Positions 1-8,001 are shown, numbered from the stretch's first letter. The stretch: DNA of 64,000 nt from Clostridiales bacterium (GCA_004556965.1 SFFE01000004.1:1-64000), one strand, 5' to 3'. Translations and numbers: made by a program. The notes: generated from the letters alone by a model not told the origin.

Positions 1-1680
1 GGTTGTTTCTTTAGAAGGAGGATTTTTACGGTGAAACAACCTTACAATACTACGATTTACAACACGGCGCTTTATATGAGATTGAGCCGGGACGATGAAA
101 ACTATGGTGACAGCGTAAGCATTGAAACACAGCGGACAATCCTGCAACAGTACGCAAAGGAACAGGGACTTCATGTAGTCGGTGAGTATGTGGACGATGG
201 CTGGTCGGGGACGAACTTTGAACGCCCGGATTTTCAGCGCATGATGGACGATGTGGAAGCCGGAAAAGTAAACTGCATTGTCACGAAAGACCTTTCCCGT
301 TTCGGGCGGGAACATGTGATGATGGACTACTATCTGGAATTTCTGTTCCCGGAAAAACGGGTGCGCTATATCGCCGTTGCGGAGAATGAGGACACAGAAA
401 AAGGGCTTTCCGATTTTGTCCCATTCAAAAACCTGTTCAATGAATGGTTTGCGAAAGATACAAGCCGCAAGGTAAAGGCCGCTTTCAAAGCGAAGTTTGC
501 CACAGGACAGCGTATCGGTGCCTATGCCCCCATCGGGTACAGGAAACACCCGGAAATCAAAAACAAGCTGATAATCGACGAGGAAACCCGCTGGATAGTG
601 GAGAAGATTTTTGACCTCGCCATTCATGGCAGAGGGGCGGCCAGTATCACAAGAATACTGATTGCGGAAAAGGTTCCCACGCCGGGATTTATCAACTTCC
701 AGCGTGACGGGACTTTCGCAAACATCTATGCGGGTGCGCCAGAGGAAAAAAGCTACGCATGGACGATAGCCCAGGTCAAGAGCATTATGAAAGACGAAAC
801 CTATATCGGCCATACCATCCACTACCGGGAAACAAACATTTCCTTTAAGAACAAGCGGAGGATACGCAAGCCCCAAAGTGAATGGGTGCGGGTGGAGAAC
901 ACGCAGGAGCCGATTATCAGCGAACAGGTTTTCCGGCAGGTACAGGAGCAGATAGCAAACCGCCGCAGGAAGTGCAAGGATGGTACAACGCAGATTTTTT
1001 CCGGATTGGTAAAATGTGCGGATTGCGGCTGGTCGCTGTCCTATGGGGAAAACAGGCAGAACAGCAAGCCTTACGGCCATTATCATTGTAGCAAGTACGG
1101 ACAGGGCACACGCCAATGCTCCATGCACTATATCCGCTATGATGTGCTTTATGCCTATGTCCTCTCCCGTCTGCAATACTGGTCGGGGCTGGTACAGCAT
1201 GATGAAGAACGGCTCTTGAAGCGGCTGTTAAATGCCAATGACAAGGGACAGGCCGCCGCAAGAAAGAAGCAAGCCGCAGAGTTGAACAAAGCGGAGAAGC
1301 GGAAAGCCGAAGTCGATACCCTGTTTGCCCGGATGTATGAGGACTGGGCGGCGGGGCGTATCACGGAATACAACTTCTCTATGCTGTCCGGGAAGTATCA
1401 AAGCGAACAGGCTGAACTGGACGAAAAGATTGAGCGGCTTCAATCCGCTATCGCCACTGAAAGCCAGAACGCCGCAGACGCAGAAAAATGGATTGCCTTG
1501 ATGAAAGAGTGCGTCAATCCAACAGAACTGACCGCTGAACTTTTGAATACGCTGATTGAAAAAATCGTTGTCCATGAAGCGGTCAAAGGTGAGGACGGAA
1601 GCCGGGAACAGGAGGTAGAAATCTTCTACCGCTTTATCGGCAAAATTGATTGAATGATACCAATATCTTTAACTATGTGA
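1..1680. mobile_element. Terminal part of an integrative element (serine-recombinase type)
   Basis: The window opens inside a mobile element whose last gene is a large serine recombinase ending at 1653. Within about 30 bases of its stop the sequence enters, in mid-gene, the coding sequence of an XRE-type regulator (1673-2260). This fits an element inserted into that gene. The six-base string GATACC occurs at 1656-1661 and again at 1679-1684, close to the presumed junction. The exact junction cannot be fixed without the other end of the element, which lies outside the window. Confidence 0.6.
31..1653 (+). CDS. Large serine recombinase (TnpX/TndX-like)
   Basis: Site-specific recombinase of 540 residues that would excise and integrate the flanking element by a 2-bp staggered cut with a phosphoserine intermediate. 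The resolvase domain is at about residues 10-160 with the N-terminal Y-x-R-L-S signature, giving Ser19 as the likely nucleophile and Arg17 next to it. A recombinase domain follows at about 170-280. A zinc ribbon with CADC and later paired cysteines lies at about 330-365, and a charged coiled coil fills about 410-500. The start is GTG at 31 with AGAAGGAGG at 13-21. Length and domain order are normal for recombinases of clostridial conjugative transposons; no truncation is seen. Being the last gene before the junction is also typical. Confidence 0.93.
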   Translation: MKQPYNTTIYNTALYMRLSRDDENYGDSVSIETQRTILQQYAKEQGLHVVGEYVDDGWSGTNFERPDFQRMMDDVEAGKVNCIVTKDLSRFGREHVMMDYYLEFLFPEKRVRYIAVAENEDTEKGLSDFVPFKNLFNEWFAKDTSRKVKAAFKAKFATGQRIGAYAPIGYRKHPEIKNKLIIDEETRWIVEKIFDLAIHGRGAASITRILIAEKVPTPGFINFQRDGTFANIYAGAPEEKSYAWTIAQVKSIMKDETYIGHTIHYRETNISFKNKRRIRKPQSEWVRVENTQEPIISEQVFRQVQEQIANRRRKCKDGTTQIFSGLVKCADCGWSLSYGENRQNSKPYGHYHCSKYGQGTRQCSMHYIRYDVLYAYVLSRLQYWSGLVQHDEERLLKRLLNANDKGQAAARKKQAAELNKAEKRKAEVDTLFARMYEDWAAGRITEYNFSMLSGKYQSEQAELDEKIERLQSAIATESQNAADAEKWIALMKECVNPTELTAELLNTLIEKIVVHEAVKGEDGSREQEVEIFYRFIGKID

Positions 1681-2260
1681 TACCGGGCGGACGGAACCGG
1701 ACTTGGATACACTGCAGGCCGTTGCCGCCGCGTTGGAGACGGAGTTTACGGAGATCGTCTACGGTCCGGGACATGCCATGAATGCGGAACCGGAGCGGTA
1801 TGTGCGCTTTCAGAAGAAAAAGGTGATCGTGTTCGCGGCGGTGGCGGCGCTGTTGGTGGTCGGCCTGCTTTTGCGCGCGACGCTGGTGCATGATCTGGAC
1901 ATGGCGCGCAAGCGAACCTTTGACATGACACCTTATTACATCGCCTCCACATCGGTGCGCAGCGTAATCTTCTTTTGCCTGACTGCGTCGATCCCCACCG
2001 GGATCGCACTCTTTTCGGACATTCATATTGGGAATCAGCGTCTGCGTCAGGCGCTGCTGGGGACTGGGGTCGCATTGCTTGTGCTGCATGTCTTGGTTTG
2101 CGCGGAACCGTTCCTGAGCGCTTGTGTTATATCATCGGGTGGAGAACTGGGCTGGCCGTTTAACCGCTACTGGTGGGCTGTGTTTGTTTATAATGTCTGC
2201 GCACAATATGCGCCGCTGGCGTTTGTGAGCGGCGCGCTGACCAGTTTGGGATGGAACTAA
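1673..2260 (+). pseudogene. 5'-truncated XRE-family membrane regulator, interrupted by the element
   Basis: The open frame runs from just after a TAA at 1670-1672 to 2260. It begins with residues typical of the end of an HTH_3 domain (GRTEPDLDTLQAVAAAL), so the first half of the DNA-binding domain is missing. Four hydrophobic segments follow, at about 1828-1890, 1942-2015, 2035-2100 and 2150-2240. The intact gene was probably a small HTH regulator fused to a membrane domain. The loss coincides with the end of the serine-recombinase element. Internal re-initiation at TTG 1703 is possible but would give no complete HTH. The target gene is clearly broken; its function is unknown. Confidence 0.7.
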
Positions 2261-2269
2261 GAGGATATC

Positions 2270-2308
2270 ATATCAAGAGGCCACTGCATCGCAGCGGCCT
2301 CTTGATAT
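2270..2308. terminator. Bidirectional hairpin between convergent genes
   Basis: An 11-bp perfect stem (ATATCAAGAGG / CCTCTTGATAT) with further pairing inside sits between the end of the truncated regulator and the end of the TetR gene, which run towards each other. Neither side has a strong T-run, so termination strength is uncertain. Confidence 0.55.
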
Positions 2309-2868
2309 TATGTTTGCCCTGCGCTTCGCTCCAGAGAACGGCGGATGTTGCCGTCGAACAGGATGCCAAGGCGATGGATGAGCGCTTCCGGATCCTGCTT
2401 CATGCCATCCTTCAGCCACTGGTACAGCAGGCCCGAGAGGGCGTAGCGGTAAAAATCGCAGATGAGCTGTTTGTCGCGCGTCTGAACCGCCAGCCCGGCG
2501 GCCTGCCGGTCGAGATAGCGCGACATGACCTCGGCCGCGATCTGATCGACGTACTTTTCAAGCTCTGCCCGGTGCACGGACTGAAAGATGTGGTAGACTG
2601 CGCGTCTGTTTTCCATAATGAAGCGGCAGCCGCGGATGAAGCATTCCTCCCAGCTTCCGGTCTCCTCATAGTCGGCGATGGCGCGCTCCGTCTCAGTGTG
2701 GAACAGTGCCTTGGTGAGCTCGTACAGATCTGCATAATGGTAGTAAAACGTCCTGCGCGTGATCTGACAGTCCTCCACAATGTCCGTCACTGTGATCTTG
2801 TCGAACGGTTTTTCGGAAAGCAGCTTCACAAACGAACCCATGATCGCATTTTCGGTCAGATGTGCCAC
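2308..2868 (-). CDS. TetR/AcrR-family regulator
   Basis: A 186-residue repressor-like protein. The N-terminal HTH is clear: KITVTDIVEDCQITRRTFYYHY is the recognition-helix region of TetR proteins, at about residues 23-46. The helical C-terminal half resembles the DhaS/TetR_C_7 type, with a WLKDGM segment near residue 160. The start is GTG at 2868 with AGGAGG at 2875-2880; an open frame continues upstream to 3291 but only overlaps the divergent gene. It is divergent from the methyltransferase at 2993 across 124 bases. An inverted repeat TTTACT/AGTAAA in that gap may be its operator. The ligand is unknown. Confidence 0.88.
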   Translation of the reverse strand: MAHLTENAIMGSFVKLLSEKPFDKITVTDIVEDCQITRRTFYYHYADLYELTKALFHTETERAIADYEETGSWEECFIRGCRFIMENRRAVYHIFQSVHRAELEKYVDQIAAEVMSRYLDRQAAGLAVQTRDKQLICDFYRYALSGLLYQWLKDGMKQDPEALIHRLGILFDGNIRRSLERSAGQT

Positions 2869-2941
2869 GGCGTACCTCCTGATGCAGTGCAGTTTTCTTT
2901 TCCAGTTTACCAGATTCGCAAGAGATTTGAAAGAAATTCCG

Positions 2942-2970
2942 TTTACTTTCTGCGTGAAAAACAGTAAAAT
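2942..2970 (+). promoter_or_regulatory. Methyltransferase promoter with overlapping inverted repeat
   Basis: TTTACT (2942-2947) and TAAAAT (2965-2970) are spaced by 17 bases and lie 22 bases before the methyltransferase start. The same bases form an inverted repeat TTTACT ... AGTAAA (2942-2947 and 2964-2969). A protein bound here would cover the promoter; the divergent TetR product is the obvious candidate. Confidence 0.5.
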
Positions 2971-2992
2971 AAACAAGATCAGGAGGACTGCC

Positions 2993-3928
2993 ATGAAATC
3001 GGAACGCAACAAAACGATCGACCTCTCCGTCGCGGAGGGGCAAGCATATCTGGAGCGCTGTATTCGTGTGAACGCCCCCGCTGCGCGGGCAGAGGTGCTC
3101 GACAAGACCATCCTCGGCGATGCATTTTCTGTGCTCCAGTGCCTGCCGCGCGGCGTTGCAGACCTCGTGATCGTCGATCCGCCGTACAATCTGGACAAGG
3201 ATTTCCACGGAAATGCGTTCTCCAAAACGAGCGACGAGCAGTACGCAGCGTATACGGAGCGGTGGATCGCACAGGTGCGGCCGCTGCTCAAGGACGCCGG
3301 CAGTCTTTACGTCTGCTGCGACTGGCAGTCCAGCCCTGTGGTCGGGCTGGCGCTCAAGCGCCATTTCATCGTACGCAACCGCATCACATGGCAGCGGGAA
3401 AAGGGCAGGGGAGCCAGACACAACTGGAAAAACGCAATGGAGGATATCTGGTTTGCTACCTGCTCGGACGACTACACCTTCCACGTGGAGGACGTGATGC
3501 AGCGCCGCCGCGTGGTCGCGCCGTACCGCACGGATGGCGCGCCGAAGGATTGGGAGGAGACGGCGGACGGCAACTTCCGCAACACGTATCCCTCAAACTT
3601 CTGGGACGATATTTCGATCCCCTATTGGTCGATGCCGGAGAACACCGCCCATCCCACGCAGAAGCCCGAAAAGCTGTTGGCCAAGCTCATCCTTGCAAGC
3701 TCCTCCCCGGGGGACGTGGTGCTCGACCCGTTCGCCGGCTCCGGCTCCACAGCCGTCACGGCGAAAAAGCTCGGACGGCACTACATCGGCGTGGAGCAAA
3801 ACCCGCAATACTGCGTCTGGGCGGAGCTGCGGCTGGAGCGCGCCGAGGCCGACTGCACCATTCAGGGCTATGCCGACGGCGTGTTCTGGGAGCGCAACAC
3901 CGCAGCACAGCAGAAAAAGCGCCGGTGA
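2993..3928 (+). CDS. Orphan DNA adenine/N4-cytosine methyltransferase (DPPY type)
   Basis: A 311-residue amino-methyltransferase of the beta class (catalytic motif first, AdoMet motif last). Motif IV is DPPYNL at residues 62-67; the AdoMet-binding motif I is DPFAGSGST at about residues 244-252, followed by a typical GVEQNPQYC segment. The start is ATG 2993 with AGGAGG at 2981-2986; the longer open frame from 2780 runs through the divergent TetR gene and is not used. No restriction endonuclease lies next to it, so it appears to be a solitary methyltransferase with an epigenetic or protective role. Recognition sequence cannot be read from the protein. Confidence 0.88.
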   Translation: MKSERNKTIDLSVAEGQAYLERCIRVNAPAARAEVLDKTILGDAFSVLQCLPRGVADLVIVDPPYNLDKDFHGNAFSKTSDEQYAAYTERWIAQVRPLLKDAGSLYVCCDWQSSPVVGLALKRHFIVRNRITWQREKGRGARHNWKNAMEDIWFATCSDDYTFHVEDVMQRRRVVAPYRTDGAPKDWEETADGNFRNTYPSNFWDDISIPYWSMPENTAHPTQKPEKLLAKLILASSSPGDVVLDPFAGSGSTAVTAKKLGRHYIGVEQNPQYCVWAELRLERAEADCTIQGYADGVFWERNTAAQQKKRR

Positions 3929-3967
3929 GTCCGCGCACCGGAAAATGGAGCACCGACGCGGTTGCGC

Positions 3968-3996
3968 TTGAATTGACGGCACAAAGTATGTATAAT
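3968..3996 (+). promoter_or_regulatory. Promoter of the CoA-transferase gene
   Basis: TTGAAT (3968-3973), 17 bases, TATAAT (3991-3996), 44 bases before the start codon. It lies between the end of the methyltransferase (3928) and the CoA-transferase, so the latter is probably transcribed on its own. Confidence 0.7.
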
Positions 3997-4040
3997 AGAA
4001 TCATTCAAGCAAAAAAAGAAAAATCGAGGAGATTGTAACA

Positions 4041-5348
4041 ATGGCAGATTACAAAGCGATCTATCAGACAAAGCTCACGACTGCGGAGCAGGTCGCGCAG
4101 CAGGTGCAGTCCGGCTGGGTCATCGGCATGGACGCCGGCCCGACGCAGACCCCGGCGATCATCGCCGCGATGGCGGAAAAGATCCGCGCGACCGATACGA
4201 AGGACGTGAAGGTCCACACGATGCTGGATTCCTATCCGTTTGCTTTTTACGAGGACAACACCCTGTTTGGCAAGATGACGGGCTACTCCTGGTTCTCCAG
4301 CGGCGGCGCGCGCAAGGCGGTCAACGGCGGCTATGCCGACCTGTTTCCGGCCTATTACCGTGACATCCCCGGCCACATCAAGCGCCTGTACGATTTCGAC
4401 GCATATTGTGTCGCCGTCTCGCCGATGGACAGCCACGGTTATTTCAGCCTTGCGACCACCAGCTCTTACTCCGAGGCGATGATCTCCAAGGCCAAACGCA
4501 TCTTCATTGAAGTGAATGAGAAGCAGCCGCGCTGCCTGTGCGGCACCCAGATTCACGTTTCACAGGTTGATGCGATCGTTGAGAATACGCACGACATTCC
4601 CGTGCTGCCGCCGGTCGTGATCGACGATGTCAGCCGCACGATCGGCAACCTCATCGCCGAGCAGATTCCGGACGGCGCATGCATCCAGCTTGGCATCGGC
4701 GCGATCCCGGATGCGACCGGCATGGCGCTCAAGACGAAGCACGACCTCGGCATCCACACGGAAATGTTCACCGACAGCATGGTCGAACTGCTCGAATGCG
4801 GAGCGGTGAACAACAGCAAAAAGCAGATCCACCGCGGCAAGACTGTTACGACCTTCGCCTTCGGGTCTCAGCGCATCTATGATTATATCAACGACAACCC
4901 CTGCTTTGAGATCCTGCCGGTGGACTACGTCAACGACCCGAACGTCATCTGCCAGAACGACAATATGATCTCCATCAACGCGGCGCTGGAGGTCGATCTG
5001 TTCGGACAGGTGTGTGCGGAATCGGTCGGTACGAAGCACATGTCCGGCTCCGGCGGCCAGATCGACTATGTGCGCGGCGCATGCCAGTCCAAGGGCGGCA
5101 AGAGCTTCATCGCGTTCTCGTCCACGGCCAAGGGCGGCACGATCAGCAAGATCAAGTCCATTCTGACACCCGGCGCTATCGTCACAACCAGCAAGAACGA
5201 TGTGGACTACATCGTTACCGAGTACGGCATTGCGCATCTGCGCGGCGAGAGCCTCGGCTCCCGTGCCCGCCAGCTCATCTCCATCGCGCACCCCGACTTC
5301 CGCGACGAACTGACGTTCGAAGCGAAAAAACGCGGTATCCTGGTGTGA
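4041..5348 (+). CDS. Acetyl-CoA hydrolase/transferase family CoA-transferase (butyryl-CoA:acetate or 4-hydroxybutyrate type)
   Basis: A 435-residue cytoplasmic enzyme moving CoA between a short-chain acyl-CoA and acetate through a glutamyl-CoA thioester. The expected catalytic Glu sits in HTEMF (Glu241), and the family block SGSGGQIDYVRGA is at about residues 339-351. Both halves of the family are complete. Members split into butyryl-CoA:acetate transferases, which finish butyrate fermentation, and 4-hydroxybutyrate or propionyl transferases. The sequence alone does not decide between them, though the likely gut-clostridial host favours the first. It has its own promoter and its own terminator, so it is monocistronic. 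Confidence 0.85.
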   Translation: MADYKAIYQTKLTTAEQVAQQVQSGWVIGMDAGPTQTPAIIAAMAEKIRATDTKDVKVHTMLDSYPFAFYEDNTLFGKMTGYSWFSSGGARKAVNGGYADLFPAYYRDIPGHIKRLYDFDAYCVAVSPMDSHGYFSLATTSSYSEAMISKAKRIFIEVNEKQPRCLCGTQIHVSQVDAIVENTHDIPVLPPVVIDDVSRTIGNLIAEQIPDGACIQLGIGAIPDATGMALKTKHDLGIHTEMFTDSMVELLECGAVNNSKKQIHRGKTVTTFAFGSQRIYDYINDNPCFEILPVDYVNDPNVICQNDNMISINAALEVDLFGQVCAESVGTKHMSGSGGQIDYVRGACQSKGGKSFIAFSSTAKGGTISKIKSILTPGAIVTTSKNDVDYIVTEYGIAHLRGESLGSRARQLISIAHPDFRDELTFEAKKRGILV

Positions 5349-5368
5349 TACCCAATTTGCAACCATAC

Positions 5369-5405
5369 AACAAGTCCGATGGGATTTCCCATCGGACTTG
5401 TTTTG
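5369..5405 (+). terminator. Rho-independent terminator of the CoA-transferase gene
   Basis: A 16-bp perfect stem (5369-5384 with 5387-5402) with a 2-base loop and TTTT on the + side, 21 bases after the stop codon. Confidence 0.9.
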
Positions 5406-5498
5406 TCTGGAATCGGCAGCGGCCGGGTTATTTATGGCAGGGAGAGTCGCCGGCACAGGGCGTATCCGGGCAGAGACAGTTGTGGAACAGATCCAGCT

Positions 5499-5651
5499 TC
5501 AACTGAAGGCCAGCTCCAGCCGGGTCACAGCGGCCAGAACGCGCTCCACACTCTTGTCGATCTTGACAAGGTCGTCTATATTCGTGCGGCACAGTTCGAC
5601 AGTCTTCTCAATCTTCTTGTGCTCAGCCTCCAGAATGCGGGCCAGAGCCTC
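5499..5651 (-). pseudogene. Coiled-coil tail fragment in frame with the ImmA gene
   Basis: Directly past the TAG at 5652-5654 that ends the ImmA reading frame, the same frame stays open to TGA at 5499-5501. It encodes about 50 residues of charged heptad-like sequence (EALARILEAEHKKIEKTVEL and following). Together with the last 15 or so residues before the TAG (KAISELIEAVAKE) it resembles small coiled-coil proteins of clostridia with an SELIEAVAxEExALAxIL pattern. Either the TAG is a nonsense mutation in a longer fusion, or two genes were joined by rearrangement. No independent start codon or ribosome site is seen. Confidence 0.5.
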
Positions 5652-6194
5652 CTACTCCTTGGCAACGGCTTCGATTAACTCCGAGATCGCCTTGCAGCGA
5701 TTGTCCTCCCGATGGGGCGGGGAGGTTTGTACGGTTTCCATGAAATGATGCCCCTCTGATTCAAACAGTGAGATTTGATCAGGGTCGAGCTTATATACGC
5801 CCTGGTGCATACAGTAGTGGCCGCCTTCATGCAGCGCCGTGAAGAGTGCGAAGGACTCGCTCTTCATGGTTGCGTTATCTATGAGAACCGTTCCGGCGGG
5901 GATATCTATGGAGGAGACCTTCATGCCAGAGCGGTCAAAAACCATGATCGCCTCGTCATTGAAGATTGTGGCACCAGCAACAGGCACGTTCCCTTCTGGG
6001 TAAAAGATGTCCTGAAACTCGACCGTTACGCCGAGATAGCTCTCCAGGAAATGAAAGGCATCGATCTTTCCAGGGGTTACAAGCAGTTCAGGCCGGTAGT
6101 CCCTGACGATCGCCTCTGCGTATTCCTGTATATACAGATCCTTGACGATCGGTGTCCGGTCTTTATGGTAGCATCTGCAGCTGAAATCGATCAT
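5652..6194 (-). CDS. ImmA/IrrE-like zinc metallopeptidase, possibly with altered C-terminus
   Basis: A 180-residue protein with the zinc-peptidase motif HEGGH (His122, Glu123, His126). ImmA/IrrE enzymes cut a partner repressor when DNA damage or a mating signal is sensed. Here the gene is divergent from an HTH repressor at 6378, the arrangement seen in mobile elements. The start is ATG 6194 with AGGAGA eight or nine bases upstream; an in-frame extension to 6281 lies inside its own promoter. After about residue 155 the usual zinc-binding and substrate part of the family is not recognisable and a coiled-coil type sequence begins, so the protein may be a chimaera. Activity is therefore uncertain. 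Confidence 0.72.
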   Translation of the reverse strand: MIDFSCRCYHKDRTPIVKDLYIQEYAEAIVRDYRPELLVTPGKIDAFHFLESYLGVTVEFQDIFYPEGNVPVAGATIFNDEAIMVFDRSGMKVSSIDIPAGTVLIDNATMKSESFALFTALHEGGHYCMHQGVYKLDPDQISLFESEGHHFMETVQTSPPHREDNRCKAISELIEAVAKE

Positions 6195-6252
6195 GGTGTG
6201 TTCTCCTGGCTTATATGGCATGCGGATTACCGCGTCATTTTTTTGTAAGCGT

Positions 6253-6341
6253 ATAATACAGCTCTGAAATTTATCTGTCAAGGTCGTAAACGTGTACCAT
6301 TTTTACCTAAACACTTGACAGGCGATATTTCGGCATATATA
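6253..6341. promoter_or_regulatory. Divergent promoters with symmetric -35 boxes (immunity control region)
   Basis: Leftward promoter: TTGACA as TGTCAA on + at 6276-6281, 17 bases, TATTAT at 6253-6258. Rightward promoter: TTGACA 6315-6320, 15 bases, TATAAT 6336-6341. The two -35 boxes are the arms of a perfect inverted repeat, CTGTCAAG (6275-6282) and CTTGACAG (6314-6321). A repressor dimer or pair of dimers binding this symmetry would shut both promoters, as in phage and ICE immunity regions. Confidence 0.72.
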
Positions 6342-6377
6342 ATCAGGCCATAAAGCGAAACGGAGGTCGAAACGATC

Positions 6378-7151
6378 ATGAGCTCCATTCTAAAGAAATA
6401 CAACTCCGCCAGGGAGAAAGAAGAGAATGTGATTGGCAGGCGAATCGCCGAGGCGAGGAAGCTGAAAGGCGTTAGCTGCCCGGAACTGAGCCGTATACTC
6501 ATGGAGCAGGGCTCGAAGATCAGTTCCCAGGTCATTAACAAATGGGAAAACGCCTACGCGGTCCCGACCGGGTATCAGCTGATCGCGCTCTGTCATGCCC
6601 TGGATATTGAAGACGGTCTTTCCTTCTTTACAAAGGGCTATAAACCAGACCTGAATGCGGAAGGAATGAAAAAGGTTCAGGAATACCGGGATGTACTTGT
6701 CGCTTCTGGCATGTTTCCTTTTGAGGAGCGGAAGATGGGAAAGATCATTCAGATGCCCGTTTCTCCGATCCGCGCTTCTGCTGGCACCGGCAACTACATC
6801 GATGAGGCTGACTTTGAAATGACCGACGTCGATGCGGATGACGTTCCTGCGGGAGCGGACTTCGGTATCTACGTAGGCGGTGATAGCATGGAGTCCATCT
6901 ATCACGACGGCCAGTTGGTCTGGGTACAGAAGTGCAGTGAGATTCTGCCCGGGCAAGTTGGCATCTTCCTTTATGACGGCGACAGCTATATCAAGATGTA
7001 TTCCGAGCGCATCCCGGATAATCCGGAAGAGTATACCTCCAGCGACGGTGTAATGCATATGCAGCCGGTCCTTTGTTCCTTTAACAAGAACTATCCCGAC
7101 AAGGTCGTTCGTCCAAGTACAGATTTCAGAGTGTTCGGGCGGGTACTTTGA
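6378..7151 (+). CDS. XRE-type repressor with S24 (LexA-like) autoproteolysis domain
   Basis: A 257-residue repressor. An HTH lies at about residues 18-80 (IGRRIAEARKLKGVSCPELS and following). The peptidase S24 domain at about 120-257 carries all LexA-type elements: the Ala135-Gly136 cleavage bond in IRASAGTG, Ser170 in GGDSME, and Lys206 in GDSYIKMY. RecA-stimulated self-cleavage would derepress the island after DNA damage. It is the first gene rightward from the divergent control region and is followed by small genes and the Y-family polymerase, so the target is probably its own operon. An ImmA-like peptidase across the divide suggests a second possible inactivation route. Confidence 0.92.
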   Translation: MSSILKKYNSAREKEENVIGRRIAEARKLKGVSCPELSRILMEQGSKISSQVINKWENAYAVPTGYQLIALCHALDIEDGLSFFTKGYKPDLNAEGMKKVQEYRDVLVASGMFPFEERKMGKIIQMPVSPIRASAGTGNYIDEADFEMTDVDADDVPAGADFGIYVGGDSMESIYHDGQLVWVQKCSEILPGQVGIFLYDGDSYIKMYSERIPDNPEEYTSSDGVMHMQPVLCSFNKNYPDKVVRPSTDFRVFGRVL

Positions 7152-7250
7152 AAGTCCGTTTTTTGGACACCACTTCTGTTAGGATTACTGTAGAGGTCGG
7201 ATTGCAAAAGTGAACATCCGGTCAATTTCGCAGGAAGGAAGGTCTTTTCC

Positions 7251-7445
7251 ATGAAGCAGTATGACGCGAAGTGCCCTCTGTGCGGCACGTTGAACCGCGG
7301 CCTCTATCTCGATGAGACCGATGGTTGGATGGAATGTGAGCACTGCCATGAGACGGTGCGTGTTCAGGAGTTTATCAAACTGAAAAAGATCCCTGTGTTT
7401 AACATGGGCCGCATTGCCGTGAACCAGGTCACGGCTTCCGCGTAA
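7251..7445 (+). CDS. Small zinc-ribbon protein
   Basis: A 64-residue protein with two CxxC pairs (CPLC at residues 8-11 and CEHC at 29-32), the layout of a rubredoxin-like or zinc-ribbon knuckle. It starts at ATG 7251 behind AGGAAGG. It lies between the repressor and a small HTH protein in the same direction. The role is unknown; small zinc ribbons of this kind often bind nucleic acid or another protein. Confidence 0.7.
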   Translation: MKQYDAKCPLCGTLNRGLYLDETDGWMECEHCHETVRVQEFIKLKKIPVFNMGRIAVNQVTASA

Positions 7446-7469
7446 GAGCGCAGAGTAAGGAGGGTGCCC

Positions 7470-7688
7470 ATGGATACGATCAGGCGCGTGGAAGAGCTCT
7501 CCTATGCGAAAGGCATCTCCCTTGCGCAACTTGCCAGGATGAGCGGAGTCTCTAATTCCACGCTGAAAAATGCAAGAAGCAGAAATTACCAGCTTAGTGT
7601 TGATACGATCGAGAGGCTGTGCGCTGGTCTCGGTATCACGATGAGCGAATTCTTTGATACCCCTGACTGCCATATAAGCGGCAGCTGA
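7470..7688 (+). CDS. Small XRE-family helix-turn-helix protein
   Basis: A 72-residue protein that is almost only a HTH_3 domain: ISLAQLARMSGVSNSTLKNA is the helix-turn-helix (about residues 15-35), followed by the typical IERLCAGLGITMSEFF end. The start ATG 7470 is preceded by AAGGAGGG at 7457-7464; a GTG at 7464 lies within that ribosome site and is rejected. As a second, Cro-like DNA-binding protein in the island it may oppose or fine-tune the S24 repressor. Confidence 0.85.
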   Translation: MDTIRRVEELSYAKGISLAQLARMSGVSNSTLKNARSRNYQLSVDTIERLCAGLGITMSEFFDTPDCHISGS

Positions 7689-7711
7689 TTTTCGAGAGAG
7701 GAGGTTGCGGT

Positions 7712-7999
7712 ATGGCCGTGCCTGTGCATTCCAAACCAGAACGGGTATATGTAAACGTTGTCTTGTCCGTTGACAGCACGGGCTTTATGAAGCCGTCCGC
7801 TATAAAATGGACAGACGGACGTACCTTCGATATTGAGCGCATCCGCGACTTCCGACCGGCATCGGCAGCCGGTAACGATATTAATGGCGACTGCTATACC
7901 GTGGTCATAAAGGGGCAGGACAGATACCTCTTCTTTGAAGAGGCAAATCCCCACTTCTCCGGGCGGCCCGGCAGATGGTTCGTGGAGGTGAAAGCATAG
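7712..7999 (+). CDS. Conserved small protein preceding the Y-family polymerase
   Basis: A 95-residue protein with no known catalytic motif. It has a beta-rich look: VYVNVVLSVDSTGFMKP, a central FDIERIRDFRPAS, then YTVVIKG and a terminal GRWFVEVKA. Similar small proteins sit directly before UmuC-like polymerases and YolD proteins in clostridial mobile cassettes, so it is probably an accessory of that system. The stop at 7997-7999 is two bases before the polymerase start, so the two are almost surely translated from one mRNA. The molecular role is unknown. Confidence 0.7.
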   Translation: MAVPVHSKPERVYVNVVLSVDSTGFMKPSAIKWTDGRTFDIERIRDFRPASAAGNDINGDCYTVVIKGQDRYLFFEEANPHFSGRPGRWFVEVKA

Positions 8000-8001
8000 G
8001 C

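Noticed and set aside
2251..2967. 238-residue open frame on + over the TetR gene
   Set aside because: Antisense shadow of a protein with a clear TetR HTH.
5398..5748. Open frames on + at 5379-5748
   Set aside because: Shadows of the minus-strand ImmA/coiled-coil frame; no start signal or homology.
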